From positions 248,001-312,000 of the forward strand of contig JAGZMM010000004.1 in assembly GCA_018364155.1 (NCBI GenBank): a stretch of 64,000 nucleotides of DNA, read 5' to 3'. The notes beneath the pieces are model-generated. The model made no database searches and was not told the DNA's origin. It was given only the letters and a program-made list of their open reading frames with translations. The position numbers and the translations under genes are program-made. Positions 17,317 through 24,453 of this stretch are shown here, piece by piece (the first letter of the stretch is position 1; each line of letters opens with the position of its first letter). The DNA comes from Clostridiales bacterium. GTDB taxonomy: Bacteria > Bacillota > Clostridia > Oscillospirales > Acutalibacteraceae.

Positions 17317-17357
17317 AAAAAGAGACAGGCTTTCCTTTGAAAGCCTGTCTCTTTTTT
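17317..17357. terminator. Bidirectional terminator between pilus operon and mgsA
   Basis: A 17-bp perfect stem (AAAAAGAGACAGGCTTT and complement) with a T6 tail on the plus strand and an A/T run on the other lies between convergent transcription units. Confidence 0.92.
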
Positions 17358-17424
17358 GCTGATTTATACTGAAACCAGCAAAATCATATACAATTAGGAT
17401 TAGATAATCACAATTCTACAAAGC

Positions 17425-17832
17425 TCAATACCGTTTCGGATTGACAATGTTGCGCCAATCCAGATCGCCACGTTCCAACCCGTGGATAAGAACCTCCGCT
17501 GTGGCGATGTTGGTCGCCAGCGGGATGTTGTGCATGTCACAAAGCCGTAACAGGTTCATTTCGTTGGGCTCATGGGGCTTGGGGGTCAGCGGGTCCCGGA
17601 AAAACAAGAGCAGGTCAATCTCATTGTACGAGATGCGGGAAGCAATCTGCTGATCGCCTCCTTGCGATCCGCTCAAAAACTTCTGGATGGACAGGCCCGT
17701 CGCCTCCGAAACCATCTTTCCCGTAGTGCCGGTGGCACACAGGGAATGGCGGCTCAAAACGCCGCAATATGCAATACAAAACTGCACCATGAGTTCTTTT
17801 TTGGAATCGTGTGCAATCAAAGCAATATTCAT
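17425..17832 (-). CDS. mgsA: Methylglyoxal synthase
   Basis: The 135-residue cytoplasmic enzyme converts dihydroxyacetone phosphate to methylglyoxal, a phosphate-releasing bypass of lower glycolysis. Conserved segments are present: IALIAHDSKKELM at the N-terminus, the phosphate-binding ATGTTGK, GGDQQIASRI, the FFRDPLTPKPHEPN catalytic region, and the NIPLATNIATAEVLI helix. The usual SGPxGGD loop reads SGSQGGD, a small departure. It lies 43 bases after minD in the same direction, an association also seen in other Clostridia, where mgsA closes the min-rodA cluster. Confidence 0.93.
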   Translation of the reverse strand: MNIALIAHDSKKELMVQFCIAYCGVLSRHSLCATGTTGKMVSEATGLSIQKFLSGSQGGDQQIASRISYNEIDLLLFFRDPLTPKPHEPNEMNLLRLCDMHNIPLATNIATAEVLIHGLERGDLDWRNIVNPKRY

Positions 17833-17875
17833 ACTTTTTCTCCCTTCAGATAACTCCTCTTTTCCTTCTGCTCCC

Positions 17876-18613
17876 CTACTTTTCGATCACCAGCGCGACC
17901 TCCTGGCCCATCAGCCGCCTTGCCAGCCGCTCCATGGCCTTCGCTGCCGAAGACCCGCCTCTCAGCGGTTCTCCGTTTGCCGCATACCGCTGCACCTGTT
18001 CATCCTCTGGGACGACGCCGATCAGCTGTAATCCCACCGCATCAATCACCGCGTCCAGATCTTCCACCAGGCCCAGTTTCAATGCCCCAGGTCGATACCG
18101 GTTGATCACCAGACGGCGGTCCGCGATGCCTTCCTGCTGCAAAAGGCGCGCCACCCGTTCCCCGCTGCGTATACAAACCGGGTCAGGCGTAATCACCACA
18201 AGAGCGCGCCCAGCGGCCGCGGCGGCAATCTGGAATCCCTTCCCGATGCCGGCCGGCGCATCGATGAGCAGGTAGTCATAATAGTTGGAAAGCCCCCTGC
18301 AAAGACGGCGCATGTCGTCCGGCCCGGCCAGCGCCTGCAGCGATTGTGGCGCCGGCATCAGCGCAAGCCCTTCACAACGCCCAATCTCCCGGATGGCGCG
18401 TACCGGTTCGCAGTTGCCCGCCAACACGTCCCCCAGGTCGAAGACCGCATCGTTCACCGCGCCCAGCATCAGATCCAGGCTTCGAAGCCCTGCGTCTGCA
18501 TCTAACAACAGGACTCTGTTCCCGGCCCTCGCCAGCGCGGCAGCGCATCCGGCCGAAACCGAGGATTTCCCCGTTCCGCCTTTTCCGGAAGCCACTACAA
18601 TGACCTCACCCAT
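17876..18613 (-). CDS. minD: Septum-site determining ATPase MinD
   Basis: The 245-residue ParA/MinD-type ATPase has the deviant Walker A GKGGTGKSS near the N-terminus and Walker A' DADAGLRSLDLMLG. Walker B is YLLIDAPAGIG. The C-terminal helix MERLARRLMGQEVALVI is amphipathic, as expected for the membrane-targeting sequence. I start at the ATG at 18613 (MGEVIVVASGKGG); AAAAGGAGAG lies about 11 bases upstream. The 24 extra residues available upstream do not look like family sequence. No minC or minE adjoins it: only 43 bases separate it from mgsA. Its partner may therefore be DivIVA/MinJ-like or encoded elsewhere. Confidence 0.88.
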   Translation of the reverse strand: MGEVIVVASGKGGTGKSSVSAGCAAALARAGNRVLLLDADAGLRSLDLMLGAVNDAVFDLGDVLAGNCEPVRAIREIGRCEGLALMPAPQSLQALAGPDDMRRLCRGLSNYYDYLLIDAPAGIGKGFQIAAAAAGRALVVITPDPVCIRSGERVARLLQQEGIADRRLVINRYRPGALKLGLVEDLDAVIDAVGLQLIGVVPEDEQVQRYAANGEPLRGGSSAAKAMERLARRLMGQEVALVIEK

Positions 18614-18749
18614 CCGCGCTTGTTCTCTCCTTTTCCCTTCCGAAGTGGGACGGAAGGATTCCTTCGCATTGGACGAGCAGCACAATTTTTCTTACCTTGA
18701 CGAAGAAAAGAAAAAATTGTATGCTTTTCCAAATAAGCGACATTAAAAT

Positions 18750-18852
18750 ATAGTATAAGTATACAAATTTCATTGTAACACAGAAGCGGCAAGAAGTCAA
18801 AATTCAATCCATTTCCATGTTGCCTAAAATTTTTGACCATATTTGTATACTT
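18750..18852 (-). promoter_or_regulatory. minD promoter region with a distant inverted repeat
   Basis: On the minus strand, TTACAA (18773-18778), a 17-base spacer and TACTAT (18750-18755) form a fair promoter. A perfect 12-bp inverted repeat, AAGTATACAAAT at 18757-18768 and ATTTGTATACTT at 18841-18852, overlaps the spacer with one arm. The arms are 72 bases apart. That spacing suits a looping repressor better than an RNA hairpin. The gap 18614-18869 holds no gene that I can support. Confidence 0.45.
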
Positions 18853-18869
18853 TGTCTGATCAGGATGTC

Positions 18870-19238
18870 TTATACCGCCGGACCCTGCACAAGAAACATG
18901 ACGATTACTACCAACAGCAGAACCACCATTACCGCCAGAAAAGCCAACAGCTTGTGTATTTTCTGAAGCAGCTCGTAAAGCTTGGACAAATCGGCATTCT
19001 CCAGGCCGACCGGCTCCTTTTGCTTTTCTTCCACACGCTTACGACGGATTTGGGCCTTTTTGATCTCCGAGGGCGCGGTCAGTTCCTGTTCCTTGGGCGG
19101 CAAGCCCTGCTTTTCGCGCACAATTTCCTCGTAGCATTCCATACAGACCTCGCCGCCTAGCTCTTCGATCCAGATGGGGCCGGGGAACATCCCGATCTCT
19201 TCCCCGCACCGCACGCATTTCTTTAATATCGGAATCAC
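18870..19238 (-). CDS. Small zinc-ribbon membrane-anchored protein
   Basis: The 122-residue protein has a CVRCGEEI...CMECYEEI pair of CxxC motifs in the first 36 residues (a likely zinc ribbon). A basic, charged middle follows, then one C-terminal membrane helix (about 95-118, LLAFLAVMVVLLLVVIVMFL), so the ribbon should face the cytoplasm as a tail-anchored protein. The start is a GTG at 19238 only 12 bases after the serS stop; AAAGGCGG just upstream is a poor ribosome binding site. It is probably read through from serS. I do not recognise the family. Confidence 0.65.
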   Translation of the reverse strand: MIPILKKCVRCGEEIGMFPGPIWIEELGGEVCMECYEEIVREKQGLPPKEQELTAPSEIKKAQIRRKRVEEKQKEPVGLENADLSKLYELLQKIHKLLAFLAVMVVLLLVVIVMFLVQGPAV

Positions 19239-19250
19239 CCGCCTTTGGCG

Positions 19251-20522
19251 TTACTTAATTACGTCCACTCCCATAAAGGGACGCAGCACCTCCGGCACGG
19301 TCACCGATCCATCCCCGTTTTGGAAGTTTTCCAGGATTGCCGCCACTGTACGACCGATGGCTACACCGGAGCCGTTGAGGGTATGCACCAGCTGGGCTTT
19401 TTCCTTGGGGCTGTTCTTATACCGGATGGCCGCACGGCGAGCCTGGAAATCCTCAAAGTTGGAACAGGAGGAAATTTCCACATACCGGCCGTAGGAAGGC
19501 ATCCACACTTCGATGTCATAGGTTTTCGCGGAGGAAAAGCCGATGTCTCCGGTGGACAAGACCACTACCCGGTAGGGAAGACCCAGAAGCTGAAGCACAC
19601 GCTCGGCGTCGTTGGTCAGGCTTTCCAGCTCCTGATAACTGTCCTCCGGTTTTACAAATTTCACCAGCTCCACCTTATTGAACTGATGCTGGCGGATCAG
19701 ACCGCGGGTATCCCGCCCGGCAGAACCGGCTTCCGCACGAAAACACGCGGAATAGGCGCAGTACTTGATGGGAAGCTTTGCACCGTCGAGAATGTCCCCC
19801 CGGTACATGTTGGTCACCGGTACCTCGGCCGTGGGGATCATAAAGTAATCCATGTTGGCCAGGCGGAAGGCATCCTCTTCAAACTTGGGCAGCTGGCCGG
19901 TGCCGGTCATGGAGGCCCGGTTGACCATGAAGGGCGGGAATACCTCCTGGTAGCCATGTTCGGTATGGGTATTGAGGAAGAAATTAATAATAGACCGCTC
20001 TAACCGGGCGCCTAAGCCCTTGTAAAAATGGAACCGGGCGCCGGTTACCTTTGCGGCCGTTTCCGGGTCGAGAATGTCCAGGTCCGCCCCGATGTCCCAA
20101 TGAGGCTTTGGCTCATAGTCGAACTTGGTGGGTTCGCCCCAGCGGCGTACCTCCACATTCTCGCTGTCGTCCTTACCCACGGGGACGCTTTCGTGAGGCA
20201 TGTTGGGAAAGCCCAGCAGCAGGTCGCTCTGTGCCTTTTCCAGCTCGGAAAGCTTCGCGTCGCATTCTTTAACCTGTTCGGACAGCGCCTTCATCTCAGC
20301 CATGATGGCGGAAACATCGCCGCCCTCTTTCTTGATCTTTGGAATCTGCTTGGAGGCGGCGTTCTGCTGAGCCTTCATGCCGTCTGCCTTGGCCAGGATT
20401 TCCCGGCGCTGGGCGTCAATTTTCAACACCTCGTCCACAGCCGCGTCCATATTCTTATTGCGGGTCTTCATAGCCTGCTTGACCCGGTCCGGGTCACTAC
20501 GAATCAAACGAATATCAAACAT
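19251..20522 (-). CDS. serS: Seryl-tRNA synthetase
   Basis: The 423-residue class II aminoacyl-tRNA synthetase charges tRNA-Ser (and tRNA-Sec where present). The N-terminal long coiled-coil arm (about 30-100) contacts the tRNA variable arm. Motif 2 is visible in FRAEAGSAGRDTRGLIRQHQFNKVE, the serine and ATP site in EISSCSNFEDFQARR, and motif 3 in NGSGVAIGRTVAAILE. Length and domain order are normal. It follows parB by 26 bases on the same strand, so it is expressed from the noc/parAB side. There is no room for a T-box leader. Confidence 0.97.
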   Translation of the reverse strand: MFDIRLIRSDPDRVKQAMKTRNKNMDAAVDEVLKIDAQRREILAKADGMKAQQNAASKQIPKIKKEGGDVSAIMAEMKALSEQVKECDAKLSELEKAQSDLLLGFPNMPHESVPVGKDDSENVEVRRWGEPTKFDYEPKPHWDIGADLDILDPETAAKVTGARFHFYKGLGARLERSIINFFLNTHTEHGYQEVFPPFMVNRASMTGTGQLPKFEEDAFRLANMDYFMIPTAEVPVTNMYRGDILDGAKLPIKYCAYSACFRAEAGSAGRDTRGLIRQHQFNKVELVKFVKPEDSYQELESLTNDAERVLQLLGLPYRVVVLSTGDIGFSSAKTYDIEVWMPSYGRYVEISSCSNFEDFQARRAAIRYKNSPKEKAQLVHTLNGSGVAIGRTVAAILENFQNGDGSVTVPEVLRPFMGVDVIK

Positions 20523-20548
20523 GATGAATCACTCTCTCCTTATGGCTT

Positions 20549-21415
20549 TTACGATTCCTTTTCACCGGCGATCGCATTGGCGAGGGCCTGCAAATCTTCC
20601 TTAGAATAAAACTCAATCTCTATTCTTCCCTTTTTGGGTCCCTCATAAACAGTGACCCTCCGGCCCAAATGCTCGGTCAGCGCCAGCTGCGCCTCGTCAT
20701 ACAAAGGGTCACGGGACCGGGAGGCGCTGCTCCCAGGCGCTTTTTTTCCCTTACCGGAGGCCTTCGCCCTCCGTTCCAGCTCCCGCACCGAGATGCCTTT
20801 GTGCACCGCCAGCTCCGCCGCCTCCTGCAGCGCCTCTTCATCCTGGAAGGACAGCAGGGTGCGCGCATGGCCGGGGGACAAAAAGCCTTCCCGCACGTAC
20901 TGGCGCACGTTATCGGGAAGCCCCAGCAGCCGCACGGCGTTGGCAATGGCGGGACGGGATTTTCCCACCCGCTTGGCCACTTCTTCCTGGGTCATCTGGT
21001 GCTGCTCCATCAGCGCCTTGTACCCCTCCGCCTCTTCCATGGCGTTGAGGTCCTCCCGCTGCAGGTTTTCAATTAGCGCCAGCTCCATCATTTCGGCGTC
21101 GGTCATCTCCCGGATGACCACCGGCACCTCGGTAAGCCCGGCGATCCGGGAGGCCCGCCAGCGGCGTTCTCCCGCCACCAGCTGGTACCCGCCGCCCGCC
21201 ATGGGCCGCACCAGAAGTGGCTGAATCACCCCGTGCTCGGCGATGGAGTCAGCCAGCTCCTGCAAGGCGTCCTCGTCAAATTCCTTGCGGGGCTGATCCC
21301 GGTTGGGTTCGATCTCACTTAAGGGAAGTTTCACCGTTTTTCCCTGCTCTTCGGTGGCATTGTCCACAAAGAGCGCGTCCAGGCCTTTGCCAAGGCCTCC
21401 TTTTCGCGCCGCCAT
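20549..21415 (-). CDS. parB: Chromosome partitioning protein ParB (Spo0J)
   Basis: The 288-residue CTP-dependent DNA clamp loads at parS and spreads. It begins MAARKGGLGKGLDALF, typical of ParB, then the CTPase motifs around LVRPMAGGGYQLVAGERRWRASR. The HTH is MTQEEVAKRVGKSRPAIANAVRLL. A basic linker (KASGKGKKAPGSSASRSRD) leads to the C-terminal dimerisation domain (YEGPKKGRIEIEFYSKEDL). I start at the ATG at 21415 after AGAGGGTGA; upstream in-frame sequence overlaps parA and is unrelated. The parA stop is 4 bases away, so the pair is one operon. Confidence 0.96.
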   Translation of the reverse strand: MAARKGGLGKGLDALFVDNATEEQGKTVKLPLSEIEPNRDQPRKEFDEDALQELADSIAEHGVIQPLLVRPMAGGGYQLVAGERRWRASRIAGLTEVPVVIREMTDAEMMELALIENLQREDLNAMEEAEGYKALMEQHQMTQEEVAKRVGKSRPAIANAVRLLGLPDNVRQYVREGFLSPGHARTLLSFQDEEALQEAAELAVHKGISVRELERRAKASGKGKKAPGSSASRSRDPLYDEAQLALTEHLGRRVTVYEGPKKGRIEIEFYSKEDLQALANAIAGEKES

Positions 21416-21419
21416 GTTC

Positions 21420-22190
21420 TCACCCTCTCTTTGCAAACACTTCGAATTCCTCCGCCAAATCGGCGTAGGCGGTGGCTCCTTTGGATCCCTTGTCAAAATA
21501 CTGAATGGGTTGGCCAAAGCTGGGCGCTTCCGACAGCCGCACGTTGCGCGGAATGACAGTCGAATAGACCTTGCGGGGGAAAAATCGCTTGACCTCCTCC
21601 ACCACCTGTTGTGTCAGGTTGAGCCTCCCGTCATACATGGTCAACAGTACCCCTTCGATCTCAATGTGGGGGTTGTAGAGCCTTTTGACCTGCCGGACGG
21701 TGGCCATCAGCTGGCTCAATCCCTCCAACGCATAAAACTCGCACTGGATGGGAACCATCAGGCTGTCCGACGCGCACAAGGCGTTGAGGGTAATGATACC
21801 CAGCGAGGGCGGGCAGTCGATAAAGATATAGTCATACGCCTCCAGCACGGGGGCTAGGCCGGTTTTCAGCCGGGATTCCCGGTGTTCCATATCTACCAGC
21901 TCGATTTCCGCTCCAGCCAGCCCAATGTTGGACGGGAGCACCCAGACCTGATCAAACTCGGTCTTTAGAATGGTTTCCCCGGCGGTTGCGGAACCGGTGA
22001 GCAGGTCGTAACTGGAGGCCTTGACTCCCCGTTTGTTGATTCCTAAGCCGCTGGTGGAGTTTCCCTGGGGATCAATGTCCACCAGCAGCGTCTTTTTGCC
22101 GCGAAGGCCCAGCGCCGCCGCCAGATTGACCGCTGTGGTGGTTTTCCCCACACCGCCTTTCTGGTTGACGATGGAAATGATTCGCGCCAT
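21420..22190 (-). CDS. parA: Chromosome partitioning ATPase ParA (Soj)
   Basis: The 256-residue deviant-Walker ATPase has NQKGGVGKTTTAVNLAAALG at the N-terminus, VDIDPQGNSTSGLGI, and Walker B YIFIDCPPSLG. It binds DNA non-specifically and is stimulated by ParB to move origins; in relatives Soj also regulates DnaA. It is the classical soj of the soj-spo0J pair, with an AAAGGGGG ribosome binding site. It is transcribed with parB and probably serS. Confidence 0.97.
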   Translation of the reverse strand: MARIISIVNQKGGVGKTTTAVNLAAALGLRGKKTLLVDIDPQGNSTSGLGINKRGVKASSYDLLTGSATAGETILKTEFDQVWVLPSNIGLAGAEIELVDMEHRESRLKTGLAPVLEAYDYIFIDCPPSLGIITLNALCASDSLMVPIQCEFYALEGLSQLMATVRQVKRLYNPHIEIEGVLLTMYDGRLNLTQQVVEEVKRFFPRKVYSTVIPRNVRLSEAPSFGQPIQYFDKGSKGATAYADLAEEFEVFAKRG

Positions 22191-22455
22191 TTGGCTTCCC
22201 CCTTTGTTGCTTTTGCCTCAACACCAGTCGAAAAACGCTGTCTGCCAGGCAAACAGCGCACGTCCATTGCTTTTTCAGCAAGAGATTTCCAGCACAAAAT
22301 CGGCTTATTCCTCTCATTTTTGCGCCGAACTTGTCCATTTTCTCCGGGTTTGTTTTTATTTTACCACAACTCTCCCATAAAAAAAAGCCATTTTCGTGAA
22401 TGGCAGTACTTTTCCCGCAATTTTTTCATAAAGTTTGCCGATTGTTCTCCTGTTT

Positions 22456-22471
22456 TGTTTCACATGAAACA
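22456..22471. other. parS: parS site 1
   Basis: The 16-base sequence TGTTTCACATGAAACA differs from the Bacillus parS consensus (TGTTTCACGTGAAACA) at one central position. It lies in the noc-parA gap, abutting the noc terminator. A ParB loading site is expected here. Confidence 0.85.
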
Positions 22472-22506
22472 AGAAGGGACCACAACTTTGTGGTCCCTTC
22501 TTGTTC
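22470..22506 (-). terminator. Terminator of noc
   Basis: A 16-bp perfect hairpin (CAAGAAGGGACCACA and complement) is followed on the minus strand by TTTCATGTG, so its U-run is only modest. It shares its edge with parS site 1. The 22199-22567 gap holds only this, the parS site and the parA leader. Confidence 0.7.
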
Positions 22507-22567
22507 TGTGGTGAAATTGTATATTAAAGGTGCGCAGGGGGGAAGCGCCCTTTAATAACCAAAATGG

Positions 22568-23419
22568 TCAGATGGCCTTCTTTGTTTCATGTGAAACACT
22601 AGCAAAATTCCGAGCAGCCGTCACCTTCGGAATCCGTACGGTTACCTCAATGTACTGATCTGTCTCCTGTTTTTTCGTCTGGGCATTGATTCCGGAGCTG
22701 CGCATGGTGTCCACCGCGTGGGCGATGGTATTGACGAAAAGGCGGATGTCTTTGACAATCGGCGTAAAGGAGCGCTTGTCCTCTGCCTTTGGAGAAAGAA
22801 TCCCATCAATCAGCCGCTCTGCATCTGCCACTTTGAGTCTACGGCGAATGATTTGGTCGAGCACCTCTTCCCTCTGCCTCACCTCCGGCAGCCGCAAAAG
22901 AGCCCGGGCATGACGTTCGGTCAGGCCGGCCTTCAGAATCCGCTCTCGCAGCATCGGCTGAAGCCGAAGTAGACGAAGCTTATTGGCCAGGGCGGACTGA
23001 GATTTCCCCAGCCGGGCGGCCGCCGCTTCTTGGGAGATTTCCCATTCTTCAATAAGGGCGGCAATGGCTTCCGCTTCCTCAAAGAAGTTCAGGTCCTGGC
23101 GCTGCAAATTCTCTAAAAGCGACAGCACTGCCGCCCGTTCGTCGTCCGCATGGATTTCAATACAGGGCACCTTGGAGAGTCCCGCCAGTTTAGCTGCTCG
23201 CAGTCTCCGTTCCCCGGCGATCAGCTGATAGCCGCCGCTGCGGGAACGCCGCACAGTCAGCGGCTGGATGATTCCGTTTGCACGAATGGATTCGGCCAGA
23301 CCCTGCAGCTCTCCTTCGTCAAAGCTGCGGCGGGGCTGCCAGGGGCAAGGCTGGATTTTCGAAACTTCCAGCTGCCACACCTTTCCCTGTGCGCCCAATG
23401 ATTTGGTTGCGGCAAACAT
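22568..23419 (-). CDS. noc: Nucleoid occlusion protein Noc (ParB family)
   Basis: The 283-residue ParB-family protein sits immediately upstream of parA, the standard position of noc. The CTP-binding GGYQLIAGERRLRAAKLAGL and the HTH ISQEAAAARLGKSQSALANKLRLL are clear. In Bacillus, Noc binds its own NBS sites and tethers DNA to the membrane through an N-terminal amphipathic helix to block Z-ring assembly over the nucleoid. Here the N-terminus is MFAATKSLGAQGKVWQLEVSK, shorter and only weakly amphipathic, so membrane binding is unsure. Its last codons (SHETKK) are formed by an embedded parS site. The ribosome binding site is GGAGGTGA. Confidence 0.9.
   Translation of the reverse strand: MFAATKSLGAQGKVWQLEVSKIQPCPWQPRRSFDEGELQGLAESIRANGIIQPLTVRRSRSGGYQLIAGERRLRAAKLAGLSKVPCIEIHADDERAAVLSLLENLQRQDLNFFEEAEAIAALIEEWEISQEAAAARLGKSQSALANKLRLLRLQPMLRERILKAGLTERHARALLRLPEVRQREEVLDQIIRRRLKVADAERLIDGILSPKAEDKRSFTPIVKDIRLFVNTIAHAVDTMRSSGINAQTKKQETDQYIEVTVRIPKVTAARNFASVSHETKKAI
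22583..22598. other. parS: parS site 2, inside the 3' end of noc
   Basis: TGTTTCATGTGAAACA, one change from the consensus parS, 112 bases from site 1. It encodes part of the C-terminus of Noc. Confidence 0.85.
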
Positions 23420-23506
23420 ATTTTTTCACCTCCGGCACAAAGGGTTTTGATCTTCCTGCCGGAATGAAACAGGTCTGAAAATACTTCCCTCTCAACCGGC
23501 AGATTT

Positions 23507-23535
23507 ATTCTACCACAGTTTGGGATTAATTTCCA
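23507..23535 (-). promoter_or_regulatory. Candidate noc promoter
   Basis: On the minus strand, TGGAAA (23530-23535), a 17-base spacer and TAGAAT (23507-23512) lie about 90 bases before the noc ATG. The -35 is poor. The rest of the 23420-23739 gap is A+T-rich with no gene that I can support. Confidence 0.4.
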
Positions 23536-23739
23536 GACCTTTTTGTAATATATTTTCCAAATTTTTGATTTTTGTTCGACGGGATTCTCTTTTCCTCGTG
23601 ATTTCCTCTTTTGCCCTCTTCTCCACCAGAATGGGGACACCCATTTGCATGTATGTCCAGTTTTCCGGTCTTTTTCCCCTTTGAGGAACAAGCAGCCCTT
23701 CCAATGAGATTTACCGGGTATCCTTCTCCTGTTTGCTTT

Positions 23740-24453
23740 TTATAGGGGCGCTTTTTGGATTTTCGCCGCTGTTCTGGGGTATTTCTGCGGCGTGGCGTCC
23801 TTCTTTTTCATCATAAGAATGGTCCGCTTGCTGCCGTCGGATAAGACAAAGTCTTTCTTTCCTTCCAGCGTGCCGCCGAGCTCGTGGATGGCCTTCGCTG
23901 CGCTCGCCGCCTCTTCCCCGGCCTCCGGCCCTTTCATGGCGGCAAACCTGCCTCCTGGCTTCACATAAGGGAGGCACCATTCACACAATACGTTCAGCGG
24001 CGCCACCGCACGGGCTGTGGCCAGATCAAACTGATCGCGCAATGTAGGCCTGCGTCCTCCGTCTTCCGCCCGCAGATGGAGCAAATCCACGTCCAGTCCC
24101 AACTGGGTTTTCAACGCATCCAGAAAAATAAGGCGCTTGTTGAGACTGTCCAGCAGAGTCAGTTTCAAATCCGGCCGGACAATTTTCAAAACCATCCCTG
24201 GAAATCCCGCACCGGTACCCACATCGATCACGCAGGCGCCCTTGGGGAGATCCACCGCCGCCAGCAGAGAAAGGCTGTCTGCAAAATGCCGCACCGCTAC
24301 CCCTTCCGGCTCTTTTATGGCCGTCAGGTTCATGCGGGTGTTCCAGTCCAGCAAAAGGGAGGCGTATTCCTCCAACTGGTCGAGCATGGAAGCGGTCAAG
24401 GTCAGCTGCCAGGCCGCCGCATCCCGTTGTACGATTTCACGAATGATTCCCAT
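23740..24453 (-). CDS. rsmG: 16S rRNA (guanine527-N7)-methyltransferase RsmG
   Basis: The 237-residue SAM-dependent enzyme methylates G527 of 16S rRNA; loss causes low-level streptomycin resistance in other bacteria. The SAM-binding motif VIDVGTGAGFPGMVLKI is clear, with NLTAIKEPEGVAVRHFADSL ahead of it and ARAVAPLNVLCEWCLPYVKPGG after it. It overlaps the mnmG 3' end by 17 bases, the conserved mnmG-rsmG coupling. The C-terminus carries a short lysine-rich tail. Confidence 0.96.
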   Translation of the reverse strand: MGIIREIVQRDAAAWQLTLTASMLDQLEEYASLLLDWNTRMNLTAIKEPEGVAVRHFADSLSLLAAVDLPKGACVIDVGTGAGFPGMVLKIVRPDLKLTLLDSLNKRLIFLDALKTQLGLDVDLLHLRAEDGGRRPTLRDQFDLATARAVAPLNVLCEWCLPYVKPGGRFAAMKGPEAGEEAASAAKAIHELGGTLEGKKDFVLSDGSKRTILMMKKKDATPQKYPRTAAKIQKAPL

